A stretch of 64,000 nt of DNA from Haliea salexigens DSM 19537 (GTDB taxonomy: Bacteria; Pseudomonadota; Gammaproteobacteria; Pseudomonadales; Halieaceae), in the NCBI RefSeq assembly GCF_000423125.1, contig NZ_AUHJ01000008.1, positions 62,001 through 126,000 of the forward strand, written 5' to 3'. Each line of letters starts with the position of its first letter. Within the stretch, counting starts at the first letter, position 1. This document shows positions 16,690 to 25,730 of the stretch, one piece after another. The position numbers and the translations under genes were made by a program. The notes under the pieces were generated by a model, which was given only the letters and a program-made list of their open reading frames with translations, did not search any database and was not told the origin of the DNA.

Positions 16690-17325
16690 TTACTTCAGGC
16701 CAGCCGCATAGCTCGCCACGGCTTCGATTTCCATGTCGCTGAGGCCGAAGGCGTTGCTGCGCATGATTTTGGTGTCGCCATCATTGGTGCGCCCCTCCGG
16801 GTCTTCGTAGCCTTTGCGATAGGCACGCAACTGCGCCGCGATGTACTCGGGGTGCTGGCCGTGCAGCGCGGGGTAACCCGCCAGGGAATTACCCTTGCCA
16901 TTCGGTGAGTGGCAGCCACTGCAGGCGGCCACCTTGCGCTCGGCGATCCCGGCGCGATAGACCTTCTCACCCAGAGCCACCAGCGCCGGATCTGCCTGGT
17001 TACCCGTCACCGCCTTGCTCGCATAGTACGCAGCGATATCCGCCAGTTGCTGATCGGTCATGTCGTCAACCTGGCCGGCCATGGTGGGAATGGGGCGGGC
17101 GCCGTCGCGAATGTCCATCAGCTGCTTGAGCAGATAGCGCTGCCCCTGGCCTGCCAGTTTGGGGAACGTGGGCACCGGGCTGTTGCCATCGGCGCCGTGG
17201 CAGGCACTGCAGATCTGAGTGAGTGGCTCACCGGCAGCGGCATCGCCTTTGAGGAACGGCGTAGCCGCACCGGCAGTGTGTGCAAAACCCACCAGGGCTG
17301 CACAGAGAACAAGGGCTTTCTTCAT
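16690..17325 (-). CDS. Cytochrome c4 (di-heme, periplasmic)
   Basis: A 211-residue protein with signal peptide (residues 1-20, ending AGAA) and two cytochrome c domains with heme sites CSACH and CSGCH, each followed later by a Met axial-ligand candidate (PTMAGQ; KIMRSNAF). The duplicated architecture and length match cytochrome c4, which transfers electrons to terminal oxidases. It is immediately downstream of a cytochrome c5 type gene (35 bases), and a caa3/aa3 oxidase cluster lies 7 kb away, so it may be that oxidase's electron donor. Confidence 0.93.
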   Translation of the reverse strand: MKKALVLCAALVGFAHTAGAATPFLKGDAAAGEPLTQICSACHGADGNSPVPTFPKLAGQGQRYLLKQLMDIRDGARPIPTMAGQVDDMTDQQLADIAAYYASKAVTGNQADPALVALGEKVYRAGIAERKVAACSGCHSPNGKGNSLAGYPALHGQHPEYIAAQLRAYRKGYEDPEGRTNDGDTKIMRSNAFGLSDMEIEAVASYAAGLK

Positions 17326-17360
17326 GACACTTCCAGACAGGAACGTAGAGTAACGGCGCC

Positions 17361-17654
17361 TTACTGCGCCGGCGTGGACATGTACGTGATCAGGGCTGCA
17401 TAGTCCTCATCCGTGCAATCAAAGCACATGCCCTTGGGCGGCATGGCGTTCAGGCCATTCTTGACGGACGTTACCAGTGCATCCATGCCTTTCTCCATTT
17501 TCGGAGCCCAGGCGGCAGCATCACCGGTTTTAGGCGCACCGGCAACACCGGCGTTATGACATACAGCACAACTCTTGTTGTACTTGTCCATGGGCGGCTC
17601 AGCCATTGCGCCGGCGGCAACAACCATGGCGCCAACTGCCAACAATTTTTTCAT
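17361..17654 (-). CDS. Cytochrome c5 family protein
   Basis: A 97-residue monoheme cytochrome with an 18-residue signal peptide and the heme site CAVCH. The sequence [13 protein letters not shown] after the heme and MPPKG with a Met ligand followed by [13 protein letters not shown] are typical of the c5/cycB group, including the extra cysteine pair that forms a disulfide. A small periplasmic electron carrier. First gene of a two-cytochrome unit with cytochrome c4; divergent from engB. Confidence 0.92.
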   Translation of the reverse strand: MKKLLAVGAMVVAAGAMAEPPMDKYNKSCAVCHNAGVAGAPKTGDAAAWAPKMEKGMDALVTSVKNGLNAMPPKGMCFDCTDEDYAALITYMSTPAQ

Positions 17655-17770
17655 GCTACACCTCTGCTGCTTGCTGCGGGGTTAGTCGGGACGCGGAGAT
17701 TTCCGTCGGTCCCGGGAAAGCTGTGGCATTATATACGAGATACCCCATGCAAAAAAGGCAAGCGCACCTC

Positions 17771-18451
17771 ATGCAGTCAACCCCCCCGGACCGGCCCGAC
17801 TACCGCAGCGCCGGCTTCCTGACCAGCGCCAGCCGGCTTTCCCAGTGCCCCGAGGACGCGGGCTGGGAAGTGGCCTTCGCCGGTCGCTCCAACGCCGGAA
17901 AATCCTCTGCAATCAATAGCTTAACTGGAAATCCAAAGCTTGCGCGCACGTCCCGCACCCCCGGGCGCACGCAGTTGATCAATTTTTTCAGCCTCAGTGA
18001 GACGCAGCGCCTGGTCGACTTGCCCGGCTATGGCTTCGCCAAAGTCCCCCTCGCCGTGAAACAGGAGTGGACCAAACAGCTGGAAAATTACCTGCAAAAA
18101 CGCCAGAGCCTGCGCGGGCTGATTCTGCTCATGGACGTGCGCCATCCACTGCAGGCCTTTGACCAGCAAATGCTCAACTGGGCAGTGAGCGCCGGGATGC
18201 CGGCCCACATCCTGCTTACCAAGGCGGACAAACTCAAGAACGGCCCCGCACGCGCGACCTTGCTGCAGGTACAGCGGACACTGCAGGTGCACGGCGACAG
18301 CGTGACCGTACAGCTCTTCTCCGCCCTGAAGCACAGTGGCCACAAGGAACTGGTTGCGGTGTTGAACGCCTGGCTGACCGACATCAGCGTGTACGCTGAC
18401 GAGGAGCACGAGGCAGGCGAAGAAGGCGAAGAGGACGAATCCGGCGCATAA
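17771..18451 (+). CDS. engB: Ribosome biogenesis GTP-binding protein EngB/YihA
   Basis: A 226-residue TRAFAC GTPase. G1 [10 protein letters not shown]3 DLPGYG, G4 TKADK and the SALK G5 region are all present, together with the conserved [18 protein letters not shown] switch I. Required for assembly of the large ribosomal subunit in characterised bacteria. ATG 17771 aligns with the usual family N-terminus; an in-frame ATG at 17747 would add eight residues. The C-terminus carries an acidic tail ([13 protein letters not shown]). Convergent with polA, as in E. coli and Pseudomonas. Confidence 0.95.
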   Translation: MQSTPPDRPDYRSAGFLTSASRLSQCPEDAGWEVAFAGRSNAGKSSAINSLTGNPKLARTSRTPGRTQLINFFSLSETQRLVDLPGYGFAKVPLAVKQEWTKQLENYLQKRQSLRGLILLMDVRHPLQAFDQQMLNWAVSAGMPAHILLTKADKLKNGPARATLLQVQRTLQVHGDSVTVQLFSALKHSGHKELVAVLNAWLTDISVYADEEHEAGEEGEEDESGA

Positions 18452-18487
18452 AAAACCCGGCTGCCCGTAGGGGGACAGGCAGCCGGG
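18450..18487 (-). terminator. Strong rho-independent terminator (polA / candidate sRNA)
   Basis: Minus strand: ten-base stem CCCGGCTGCC / GGCAGCCGGG around a 12-base loop, followed directly by six T that run into the engB stop codon. The T-run is only on the minus-strand side, so it ends transcripts coming from polA or the sRNA promoter; it is not an engB terminator of normal form. Confidence 0.9.
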
Positions 18488-18569
18488 ACAGCTTGGGTCT
18501 CTGGGGAAGAGACTTGCCCCGCGAGTGGCTCATGGGGAGGAGCCTGCGGAGCAGTAGCAGCATGCTACG
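18450..18569 (-). ncRNA. Candidate small regulatory RNA in the polA-engB gap (ErsA/Spot 42 position)
   Basis: About 120 nt on the minus strand. From the 5' end it has: a hairpin GTAGCA-TGC-TGCTAC (18554-18568); a hairpin GGCTC with loop CTCCCCAT and GAGCC (18527-18544); a hairpin GTCTCT-TCCCC-AGAGAC (18497-18513); and a GC-rich terminator (18450-18487). Both internal loops carry CCCC, complementary to Shine-Dalgarno sequences. A sigma-E-type promoter precedes it. In Pseudomonas the sRNA ErsA lies between engB and polA and is AlgU-dependent (from memory), and E. coli Spot 42 is in the same gap. Position, promoter class and loop composition argue for an ErsA counterpart; primary-sequence homology has not been tested. 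Confidence 0.72.
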
Positions 18570-18574
18570 GATAG

Positions 18575-18601
18575 TGAGACCGGGTTCGCTGTAGAAAGTT
18601 C
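18575..18601 (-). promoter_or_regulatory. Sigma-E/AlgU-like promoter for the candidate sRNA
   Basis: Minus strand: GAACTT (18601-18596), 16-base spacer, TCTCA (18579-18575). The extracytoplasmic-stress sigma consensus is GAACTT-N16/17-TCTGA, so the -35 is exact and the -10 differs at one base. The predicted start, about 18567-18570, coincides with the base of the first hairpin. It lies just past the polA stop codon. Confidence 0.65.
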
Positions 18602-18607
18602 CACCCG

Positions 18608-21340
18608 CTAGTGCGCTTCATCCCAATTTTTTCCGGAACCCGCTTCCACCAGCAGCGGCACGGCGAGTTCAGCAGCGTCGCTCATCATCCCGCACAGAGT
18701 GTCGCAGACCTGCTCGACCGCATCTTCGGCCACTTCCAGCACCAGCTCATCGTGCACCTGCATGATGGTGCGGGCATCCACATCCGACCCCTGGAGCCAG
18801 CTGTCCACCTGCAGCATGGCACGCTTGATAATGTCCGCGGCTGTGCCCTGCATGGGGGCATTGATCGCTGTGCGCTCGGCGGCCTGCGCGCGCATCTTGT
18901 TACGGGCGTTGATTTCCGGCAGGTACAGCCTGCGTCCGAACAGCGTTTCCACGTAGCCCTGCTCGCGGGCGCTGGCGCGCGTGCGGTCCATGTAGTCCTG
19001 CACCCCGGGGTAGCGCTCGAAATAGCGGTCGATGTAGTCCTGCGCCTCGTGGCGCCCCAAGTGCAGTTGTCGTGCCAGCCCGAAGGCTGACATGCCATAG
19101 ATCAGGCCAAAGTTGATGGCCTTGGCCTTGCGCCGCTGTTCCGCGGACACGGCATCCAGGGCCACACCAAACACCTCCGCGGCGGTGGCGCGGTGTACAT
19201 CCAGCCCCTCCCGAAACGCATGCAGCAGCCCGGCATCGCAAGACAGGTGCGCCATGATGCGCAGCTCAATCTGGGAATAGTCCGCGGCCACGATGCGGTA
19301 GCCCGGAGGCGCAATGAAGGCCTGGCGAATACGTCGACCTTCCTCGGTGCGGATCGGAATATTCTGCAGGTTCGGATCGGAGGAGGACAGGCGGCCCGTG
19401 GCCGTCACCGCCTGGTGATACGAGGTGTGGATACGCCCCGTGCGCGGGTTCAGCAGCTCCGGCAGCTTATCGGTATAGGTGGATTTCAGCTTGCTCAGGC
19501 CCCGGTACTCGAGCAACACACGCGGGAGTGGGTAATCAAGGGCGAGTTCCGCCAACACCTCCTCGGCGGTTGACGGCGCACCGGTCGGTGTTTTGCGCAG
19601 CACCGGCAACTCCAGCCGTTTGAACAGTATCTCACCAAGCTGTTTGGGTGACCCGAGGTTGAAGGCCTCGCCGGCCAGGTCATGGGCCTCCGCTTCCAGC
19701 TGCTGCAGGCGCTCACCCAGCTCGCGGCTCTGCTGCTGTAGCAGCTCCCGCGACACCAGCGCACCCGTGCGCTCGATACGTGACAGCACCGGCACCAGCG
19801 GCAGCTCGATGGTGGTGTACACCGCGGCCGGCCCCTCCAGCTCTGACAACCGGGGCCACAGCGCCTGGTGCAGGCGCAGGGTGATATCCGCGTCCTCTGC
19901 CGCGTAGGGGCCGGCATCCTCCACCTTGACCTGATTGAAGGTCAGCTGTTTAGCGCCCTTGCCGGCAATATCCTCGAAATGGATGGTCTTGTAGCCGAGA
20001 TACTTCAGCGCCAGGCTGTTCATGTCGTGACGGGTCGCGGTGGAATCCAGCACATAGGACTCGAGCATGGTGTCGTGGCGAATACCGCGCAGGTTGATGC
20101 CGTGGTTGGCCAGCACACTGGCATCATACTTCAGATTCTGCCCGACCTTCGCGCGCTCCGGGTCCTCCAGCAAAGGCCGCAACATGCCCAGCACCTCATC
20201 CCGATCCAGCTGCGCCGGCGCGCCCAGATAATCGTGGGCCAATGGCACATAGGCGGCCTCACCAGGCTCTACCGCAAAGGAAACGCCCACCACCTGCGCC
20301 TCCATGTAATTGAGGCTGGTGGTCTCGGTGTCGAAGGCAAACAGCTCCGCTGCCTGTAACTGCGCCAGCCAGCCCTCCAGCGCCGGCATGTCGGTCACTA
20401 CCTCCCAGTGGGTATCCGGCTGTGGCTGAACGTCGGAATCAGCGGCTTCGCCCCCCTCAACGTTCCCCAGCAGCTCCTCAAGCCAGCTGCGAAACTCCAG
20501 CCGGGTGTACCACTCGCGCAGTGCGGCGTTGTCCGGCTCGCCGTTGTGCAACGCCTGCACCGATTCCTGCAGCGGCACATCCAGCTTGATCGTCGCCAGC
20601 TGGTAGGACAGATAGGCGCGCTCGCGCTCCGCCTCCAGCTTGGCCGCCATGGTCTTGGCACCGCGGAAGTCCAGGGTCGCCACCTGATCCAGCGCCGCAT
20701 AGATGTCATCCAGGCCACCCAGTCCCTGCAACAGGGCCAGTGCGGTTTTTTCCCCCACACCCGGTACGCCGGGAATGTTGTCCACCTTGTCGCCCATCAG
20801 CGCGAGGAAATCGATAATACGGGAGGGCGGTATACCAAATTTTTCTTCCACGCCGGCCTCGTCCAGCCGCGTATCGGTCATGGTATTGACCAGCGTGGTG
20901 TGCGCATTCACCAGCTGTGCCATGTCCTTGTCACCGGTGGAAATCACCACCGGCCGGCCGCACTCGGAGGCCTGGCGGGCGAGGGTACCGATCACATCAT
21001 CAGCTTCAACACCGGGTTCACAGATCAATGGCAAACCCATGGCTCGCACAATGGCATGGATCGGTTCTACCTGGGCGCGCAGCTCGTCCGGCATGGGCGG
21101 CCGCTGGGCCTTGTATTCGGCGAACAGGTCGTCGCGAAAGGTCTTGCCCTTGGCGTCGAAGACCACCGCCACCGGGCTTTCCGGGTAATCCTTGAGCAGA
21201 CGGCGCAGCATGCTGATAACGCCCTTCACCGCACCGGTGGGTTCACCGGTGGAGGTGTTGAGGGGTGGCAGCGCGTGAAAGGCCCGGTAGAGATAGGAGG
21301 AGCCGTCCACCAGGACGACAGGCGCGGTGGTATCAGCCAT
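18608..21340 (-). CDS. polA: DNA polymerase I
   Basis: A 910-residue polymerase with all three activities intact. Residues 1-300: 5'-3' exonuclease ([48 protein letters not shown]). Residues ~320-500: proofreading exonuclease with [10 protein letters not shown] (Asp/Glu), NLKYDASVL and YAAEDADIT, so the metal ligands are present. C-terminal polymerase: motif [16 protein letters not shown], motif [12 protein letters not shown] and motif [12 protein letters not shown]. Repairs DNA and removes Okazaki primers. AGGAGG lies just before the ATG, 21 bases from the sco stop, so read-through from the oxidase cluster is likely. Confidence 0.97.
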   Translation of the reverse strand: MADTTAPVVLVDGSSYLYRAFHALPPLNTSTGEPTGAVKGVISMLRRLLKDYPESPVAVVFDAKGKTFRDDLFAEYKAQRPPMPDELRAQVEPIHAIVRAMGLPLICEPGVEADDVIGTLARQASECGRPVVISTGDKDMAQLVNAHTTLVNTMTDTRLDEAGVEEKFGIPPSRIIDFLALMGDKVDNIPGVPGVGEKTALALLQGLGGLDDIYAALDQVATLDFRGAKTMAAKLEAERERAYLSYQLATIKLDVPLQESVQALHNGEPDNAALREWYTRLEFRSWLEELLGNVEGGEAADSDVQPQPDTHWEVVTDMPALEGWLAQLQAAELFAFDTETTSLNYMEAQVVGVSFAVEPGEAAYVPLAHDYLGAPAQLDRDEVLGMLRPLLEDPERAKVGQNLKYDASVLANHGINLRGIRHDTMLESYVLDSTATRHDMNSLALKYLGYKTIHFEDIAGKGAKQLTFNQVKVEDAGPYAAEDADITLRLHQALWPRLSELEGPAAVYTTIELPLVPVLSRIERTGALVSRELLQQQSRELGERLQQLEAEAHDLAGEAFNLGSPKQLGEILFKRLELPVLRKTPTGAPSTAEEVLAELALDYPLPRVLLEYRGLSKLKSTYTDKLPELLNPRTGRIHTSYHQAVTATGRLSSSDPNLQNIPIRTEEGRRIRQAFIAPPGYRIVAADYSQIELRIMAHLSCDAGLLHAFREGLDVHRATAAEVFGVALDAVSAEQRRKAKAINFGLIYGMSAFGLARQLHLGRHEAQDYIDRYFERYPGVQDYMDRTRASAREQGYVETLFGRRLYLPEINARNKMRAQAAERTAINAPMQGTAADIIKRAMLQVDSWLQGSDVDARTIMQVHDELVLEVAEDAVEQVCDTLCGMMSDAAELAVPLLVEAGSGKNWDEAH

Positions 21341-21361
21341 GACGGCCTCCTGTTGCAGGGC

Positions 21362-22024
21362 TCAATGGTCCCAGAGGTAGCGGATGGAGCGGTAGGTCAG
21401 CTTCATTTTCGCCAGATCCAGCGGGGCCTTGAAGAACGCATGGTAGTCGCCGCGGGGGTTGATCAGGACCACGTTCGCGCTGTGGTCCACCAGATAGTTC
21501 TCGTCCTGACCGGGCACCTTTCGAAACGGCGTATTCAGGGCCGTGGCAAAGCGGTGGATATCGAGAAACTCGCCGGTAACACCGACAAACTCGGGGTTGA
21601 AGAAGGGCACATAGCTGGCGAGCTGTTCCACCGTGTCGCGGGCGGGATCCACCGACACCATGACCACCTCGGTGTCTTCCACTTCCGTGCCTTCAAGCGC
21701 TTGCACAAACTGGTCGAGGAACGCCATGGTGGTGGGGCAGATATCGGGACAGTAGGTAAAACCGAAGAAAATCAGCGTCCACTGGTTCTCGAGGCTCGCC
21801 GGCACAAAAGGTTGGCCGCGGTGGTCAATCAGCGCGAAATCACCCATGTCACGGGGTGTTTGCAGCAGAAACGCGCCGTTTGCCTGCATGTCGGCTGCCG
21901 TCATCACACGTGGCTGGTTGATGCGGTTCACGAAACCGGCAACGATCACCAGAATAAACACCAGCACCCCGATAACGGTCCAGCGAATACCGCGGCTCTG
22001 GCTGGGTGTCTTGCTGTCGCTCAT
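21362..22024 (-). CDS. SCO1/SenC family copper chaperone for cytochrome oxidase
   Basis: A 220-residue membrane-anchored thioredoxin-fold protein. One helix at about residues 15-32, then the Cu-binding CPDICPT motif (CxxxC) in FGFTYCPDICPTT, and the third ligand His in LVDHSANVVLI. Delivers copper to the CuA centre of oxidase subunit II. GAGGATC precedes the ATG. Last of the oxidase assembly genes before polA; the preceding gene is cyoE. Confidence 0.93.
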   Translation of the reverse strand: MSDSKTPSQSRGIRWTVIGVLVFILVIVAGFVNRINQPRVMTAADMQANGAFLLQTPRDMGDFALIDHRGQPFVPASLENQWTLIFFGFTYCPDICPTTMAFLDQFVQALEGTEVEDTEVVMVSVDPARDTVEQLASYVPFFNPEFVGVTGEFLDIHRFATALNTPFRKVPGQDENYLVDHSANVVLINPRGDYHAFFKAPLDLAKMKLTYRSIRYLWDH

Positions 22025-22037
22025 GGTGGGTAGATCC

Positions 22038-22937
22038 TCAGGCAGCCGTCATGGGAAAAACATAATGGTCCACCAGCATGACCACGAACAGGGCCATCAG
22101 GTAGATGATCGAGTACTTGAAGGTTTCCATGGGCGCGGCCGGGTTGCGATTGCGCATCAGCTCAATGGCCCAGTAGAGGAAACCGCCGCCGAGTACCACG
22201 GCGCCCAACAGGTACAGCGGCCCACTCATGCGGGTCACAAAGGGCAGCAGGGTAATCAGGAACATGAGAACGGTGTACAGGAGGATATGCAGGCGCGTGA
22301 AAGCATCGCCGTGCGTCACCGGCAACATCGGTATATCCACCGCCGCATACTCTTCCTTGCGGTGGATTGCCAGGGCCCAGAAGTGCGGCGGTGTCCAAGC
22401 AAAGATAATCAGCACCAATAGCAGCGCGTGGCCGTGGATCTCCCCGGTAACGGCGGTCCAACCGAGTAGCGGTGGTGCCGCGCCGGCAAGGCCGCCGATC
22501 ACGATATTCTGCGGCGTGGCACGCTTGAGAAACAGGGTGTAGACAAAGGCATAACCCACCAGTGAGGCAAAGGTCAGCCAGGCGGTCAGGGCATTGATCC
22601 AGATAAGCAGTATGGCCATGCCGGCCCCGCCCAGCACCAGGGCGAACGCGGCGGCCTGCAAGGTACCGACCCGGCCCTGGGCCATGGGGCGCTTGCTGGT
22701 TCGCGCCATGCGCTGGTCAACCCGCTGGTCGACAAGGTGGTTCACGGCTGCCGCCGCCCCGGCGCAGAGGGCAATGCCGAGATTTCCCAGAATGAGCGCG
22801 TCCAGCGGCACCATACCGGGCACCGCCATGAACATGCCGATTACCGAGGTGAGGATCATCAGCAGGACAACATTGGGCTTGGTCAGCTCCTTGTAGTCCC
22901 GCCAGGTGGCTTTGGCTGTTGCGGCCATGTCAGTCAT
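22038..22937 (-). CDS. cyoE: Protoheme IX farnesyltransferase (heme O synthase)
   Basis: A 299-residue UbiA-family prenyltransferase with about nine helices. TKPNVVLLMILTSVIGM near the start, NHLVDQRVDQRMARTSKRP (the NxxxDxxxD prenyl-diphosphate/Mg motif) around residue 66-84, and the second Asp-rich loop (HRKEEYAAVDIPMLPV region) match CyoE/CtaB. Converts heme B to heme O, the precursor of heme A for the adjacent oxidase. The heme A synthase that should act next is not encoded here. Confidence 0.95.
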   Translation of the reverse strand: MTDMAATAKATWRDYKELTKPNVVLLMILTSVIGMFMAVPGMVPLDALILGNLGIALCAGAAAAVNHLVDQRVDQRMARTSKRPMAQGRVGTLQAAAFALVLGGAGMAILLIWINALTAWLTFASLVGYAFVYTLFLKRATPQNIVIGGLAGAAPPLLGWTAVTGEIHGHALLLVLIIFAWTPPHFWALAIHRKEEYAAVDIPMLPVTHGDAFTRLHILLYTVLMFLITLLPFVTRMSGPLYLLGAVVLGGGFLYWAIELMRNRNPAAPMETFKYSIIYLMALFVVMLVDHYVFPMTAA

Positions 22938-22946
22938 TACGCTGGT

Positions 22947-23609
22947 TCAGTCCCCGGAGTTTTTCAGCAGGAATTTAAGATCAGAGATCACGTCTTTGTA
23001 ACTGTCGCTGGCATCATACGTCATCATCACCCAGCCGGCAGGGTCTACCAGATACCAGAGGTCGTCTTTGGCACGGGTTTCAGGGAACAGCTGAGGCCAG
23101 CTGGCGCCGTCCAGGCGGGCGACAACCAGCCCACCGTGCTCCTCCGCGAGCAGGCCCGCAAAATCCGCCGGCGCCGGCTTGTTGTCGCTGAGGTCACTCA
23201 CCCCCAGAGCCGTGTCCGCGGGTGCGCGGTCCGTTATCAGCATCCGTCGCACACGCGGGAACTCCTTGCCCAAAGCGAGATGAATCTGGCGCGTCAGATA
23301 CAGCTTGCGCTCGCAGGCAGCAGCACACTCGGCACCTTCCTGCGTCACCAGCAGGGTCCACTGATGATCGACGTTGCTCCAGGGCAGTGCTGTGCCGGTG
23401 GGCGATAGCAGCCCGGCTTCGGCAAGGGGCCGCGGCGGATCCAGCAGGGTGCCGCGGTTTGCGGTACCGAGCATGCCCACGATATCCAGTTCGCCGCGCG
23501 CCACAAACCACCAGAGCCACGTCGCCGCCAGTACCATAATCACAGGAATACCGGCGATAAGCAGGATCACCAGACGGCTGTTGTTCGCTCCCGCTGTGGG
23601 TTCCTGCAT
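22947..23609 (-). CDS. Membrane-anchored protein of the cytochrome oxidase cluster, unrecognised
   Basis: A 220-residue protein with one helix at about residues 14-35 and a soluble periplasmic part. The latter contains WTLLVTQEGAECAAACERKLYLTRQIHLALGKE, i.e. a CxxxC in the place where SCO proteins hold copper, and DLWYLVDPAGWVMMTYD near the end, a layout recalling a degenerate SCO/thioredoxin fold. It occupies the position of an uncharacterised gene between surf1 and ctaA/cyoE in other oxidase clusters (from memory). An assembly role is inferred from context; direct function unknown. Packed tightly between SURF1 and cyoE. Confidence 0.75.
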   Translation of the reverse strand: MQEPTAGANNSRLVILLIAGIPVIMVLAATWLWWFVARGELDIVGMLGTANRGTLLDPPRPLAEAGLLSPTGTALPWSNVDHQWTLLVTQEGAECAAACERKLYLTRQIHLALGKEFPRVRRMLITDRAPADTALGVSDLSDNKPAPADFAGLLAEEHGGLVVARLDGASWPQLFPETRAKDDLWYLVDPAGWVMMTYDASDSYKDVISDLKFLLKNSGD

Positions 23610-23612
23610 CGG

Positions 23613-24362
23613 TCAATCCTCTCGGCGTGTAATGAGCTGCCACAGGTTGGAGCTGCGCAGCAGAAAAAAGAGCAGCAACACGGCGGCCATGGTAAACCAC
23701 TGCACCGCATAGCCCTGGTGTTTTTCCGGGCTGGCGTTGACCACAGGCCAATCTGCAGTGAGCGCCGCCGGCTCGTTGGGGTCAATACGCACCAGCCAGG
23801 GATACAGTTCGGCATCACTGATGGTGGCAATCAGTGGCTGCAGGGCCTGCATGTCCACGGCCTGGATGCGCACCGGCCAGGGCGGCGCCAGCCGCTGCTC
23901 GGCCAGCAGGTACGGTGCACCGGGAGAGACATACAGGTGCCCGGTGACACTCGAGACACCCGCTGGCTCGGGAACATCAGGAAGCGTCAAGCGCGCGGGG
24001 TCGCTGGCTACCCAGCCTCGGTTGACCAGCACCAGCCGTTGCGTGTCCGCCAGACGGAACAGGCCGACCACCTCATTGCCATACCTGCCGCGATACATGC
24101 GGTTGTCCAGCAACAGGTAGTAGCCGGGCAGGAACTCACCGCGCAAGTGAACGCGACGGTAGGCCAGTGCTTCCGCCGGCTCCGCGACGAGGTCGCTCAG
24201 CCCCACGGGCGCTTCACTCTGACGCTGCGCCCAGCGGGTCTCCAGCTCGCGCTTTTCTTCCGCCCGCTCCAATTGCCAGAAGCCCAGAGCTACAAGGGCA
24301 GGAAAGAGCAGGGCGGTAAACAGCGTAATCCGCCACTCCAGGTCCAGTTTCAATGCCACCAT
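23613..24362 (-). CDS. SURF1 family cytochrome oxidase assembly protein
   Basis: A 249-residue protein with the SURF1 layout: an N-terminal helix (about 12-28), a large periplasmic beta-rich domain containing VHLRGEFLPGYYLLLDNRMYRGRYGNEVV and VLVNRGWV (the conserved NRGW signature), and a C-terminal helix (about 215-235) after HKGYAVQWFTMA-like sequence. It assists heme A insertion into subunit I. Sits between coxC and the unrecognised assembly protein on the minus strand; the DUF2909 gene is inserted on the opposite strand upstream. Confidence 0.93.
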   Translation of the reverse strand: MVALKLDLEWRITLFTALLFPALVALGFWQLERAEEKRELETRWAQRQSEAPVGLSDLVAEPAEALAYRRVHLRGEFLPGYYLLLDNRMYRGRYGNEVVGLFRLADTQRLVLVNRGWVASDPARLTLPDVPEPAGVSSVTGHLYVSPGAPYLLAEQRLAPPWPVRIQAVDMQALQPLIATISDAELYPWLVRIDPNEPAALTADWPVVNASPEKHQGYAVQWFTMAAVLLLFFLLRSSNLWQLITRRED

Positions 24363-24421
24363 GCCTCAACCCCGTTCAGTTAATGTAGCGCCGTATGCAA
24401 CAGCCATGGAGGCTGCTGGTT

Positions 24422-24427
24422 TATACT
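24422..24427 (+). promoter_or_regulatory. Candidate -10 element for the small twin-helix gene
   Basis: TATACT on the plus strand, about 15 bases before AAGGAG and 28 bases before the TTG start at 24455. No convincing -35 at the usual distance. It is the only promoter-like signal in the 92-base gap before this plus-strand gene. Confidence 0.35.
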
Positions 24428-24454
24428 GCTGCGTTTCTGGAAAGGAGCAGGACA

Positions 24455-24709
24455 TTGTTGAAGTTGATGATCGTCGGTTTGATGCTGGCGCTGCTGGCCA
24501 GCCTGGGTAGCGGATTCTACTTCCTGATGGTGGATCAGGGCGACAAAAACAGCCGCCGGACCTTCCATTCGCTGGGCGTGCGCCTGGGCCTCGCGCTGAC
24601 CCTGGCGGGTCTGGTGGTTTACGGCGTGGCCACAGGCAAGCTGGGCCACCGCAACCCCTGGGACGCCGGACCTCGTCCGGCCGCCCAGGCGCAGGAAACC
24701 GCTGACTGA
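24455..24709 (+). CDS. Twin transmembrane protein (DUF2909-like)
   Basis: An 84-residue protein with two hydrophobic helices (about 5-24 and 43-62) separated by a short loop containing DQGDKNSRRTFHSLGVRLGLAL. The TTG at 24455 is chosen because AAGGAG lies eight bases before it and the first helix follows at once; an ATG at 24467 is the alternative but has poor spacing. Small proteins of this type occur within cytochrome oxidase clusters of pseudomonads. It is the only plus-strand gene inside the minus-strand cox cluster. Role unknown. Confidence 0.78.
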   Translation: MLKLMIVGLMLALLASLGSGFYFLMVDQGDKNSRRTFHSLGVRLGLALTLAGLVVYGVATGKLGHRNPWDAGPRPAAQAQETAD

Positions 24710-24714
24710 GCTCC

Positions 24715-25686
24715 CTACAGGATGTAGACGAACAGGAACAGAAACACCCAGACCACATCGACAAAGTGCCAGTACCAGCTTGATGCTTCAAAGCCGAAGT
24801 GATCATCGGCGGTGAAATGACCGCCCCTGACCGAGCGCAGCCACTGGATCAACAACATGGTCATACCCATGATCACGTGGAACCCGTGGAACCCGGTCAA
24901 CATGAAGAAGGTGGAACCGTAAATACCGGAGTTCAGGGTCAGCCCGAAGTGCGCGTACGCCTCATAATATTCCAGCGCCTGCAGGGCAACGAACAACATG
25001 CCCAGCGCTACGGTGATGCCCAGCCAGATGTTGAATTTGCGCTTGTTGCCGTCGAGCAGGCCCATGTGCGCAACGTGCACGGTGAAGCTGGATGACAGCA
25101 GCACGATGGTGTTCCACATCGGCAGCCAGAGATACCACGCCGCCGCCTCGCCGAACGCCATGCTCTGCTCGTAGCTCTGGAAGGTGCCCATGTTGGCAAC
25201 AGGCTGGTTGGCGACCCCGCCCACAGCTTCCTGCGGCGTCAGCGGCATCGGCCACTGGTAGTTGAAGCCTTCCCAAAGCAGGTGGTTCATGCGCCCGCCT
25301 TCGCCTTCACCGGCGAGCCACGGGCCTACCAGCGTACGCACATAGAACAGCGCGCCGAAGAACGCGAGGAAGAACATGACCTCGGAGAAAATGAACCAGA
25401 ACATGCCCAACACATAGGACTTCTTCAGCTGGGCGCTGTTCATGCCCGCCAGGTTTTCCTTGATCGCCATGCGGAACCAGCCGAACAGCGTGGCGGAGAA
25501 AAAGAACAGGCCAAACCAGAATATGCCCCAGGAGCCGGTGGTTGCACCATCGCCAAAGGTCATGTCGTTCATCACATTGGCGGCCCCGAACGTGCTCGAG
25601 ATAAGACCTATCGTCGCGCACACCGCCAGTTTGCTTTTTTCCGGTACGTAGTACTTCTCGTACTCTGTTGAACTCTGGGTTGTCAT
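24715..25686 (-). CDS. Cytochrome c oxidase subunit III
   Basis: A 323-residue, seven-helix protein. The conserved LTGFHGFHVIMGMTML and WYWHFVDVVWVFLFLFVYIL segments at the C-terminus and FWFIFSEVMFFLAFFGALFY in the middle (with the Glu of the lipid/proton antenna) identify subunit III. Slightly longer than average because of a loop at about residues 130-175 (GEGEGGRMNHLLWEGFNYQWPMPLTPQEAVGG in part). Supports stable proton pumping by subunit I. Ends five bases from the oppositely oriented twin-helix gene. Confidence 0.96.
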   Translation of the reverse strand: MTTQSSTEYEKYYVPEKSKLAVCATIGLISSTFGAANVMNDMTFGDGATTGSWGIFWFGLFFFSATLFGWFRMAIKENLAGMNSAQLKKSYVLGMFWFIFSEVMFFLAFFGALFYVRTLVGPWLAGEGEGGRMNHLLWEGFNYQWPMPLTPQEAVGGVANQPVANMGTFQSYEQSMAFGEAAAWYLWLPMWNTIVLLSSSFTVHVAHMGLLDGNKRKFNIWLGITVALGMLFVALQALEYYEAYAHFGLTLNSGIYGSTFFMLTGFHGFHVIMGMTMLLIQWLRSVRGGHFTADDHFGFEASSWYWHFVDVVWVFLFLFVYIL

Positions 25687-25730
25687 TGTGTTTCTCCGTT
25701 GTATATCACCCGGCCCCCCCGGACCGCGTG

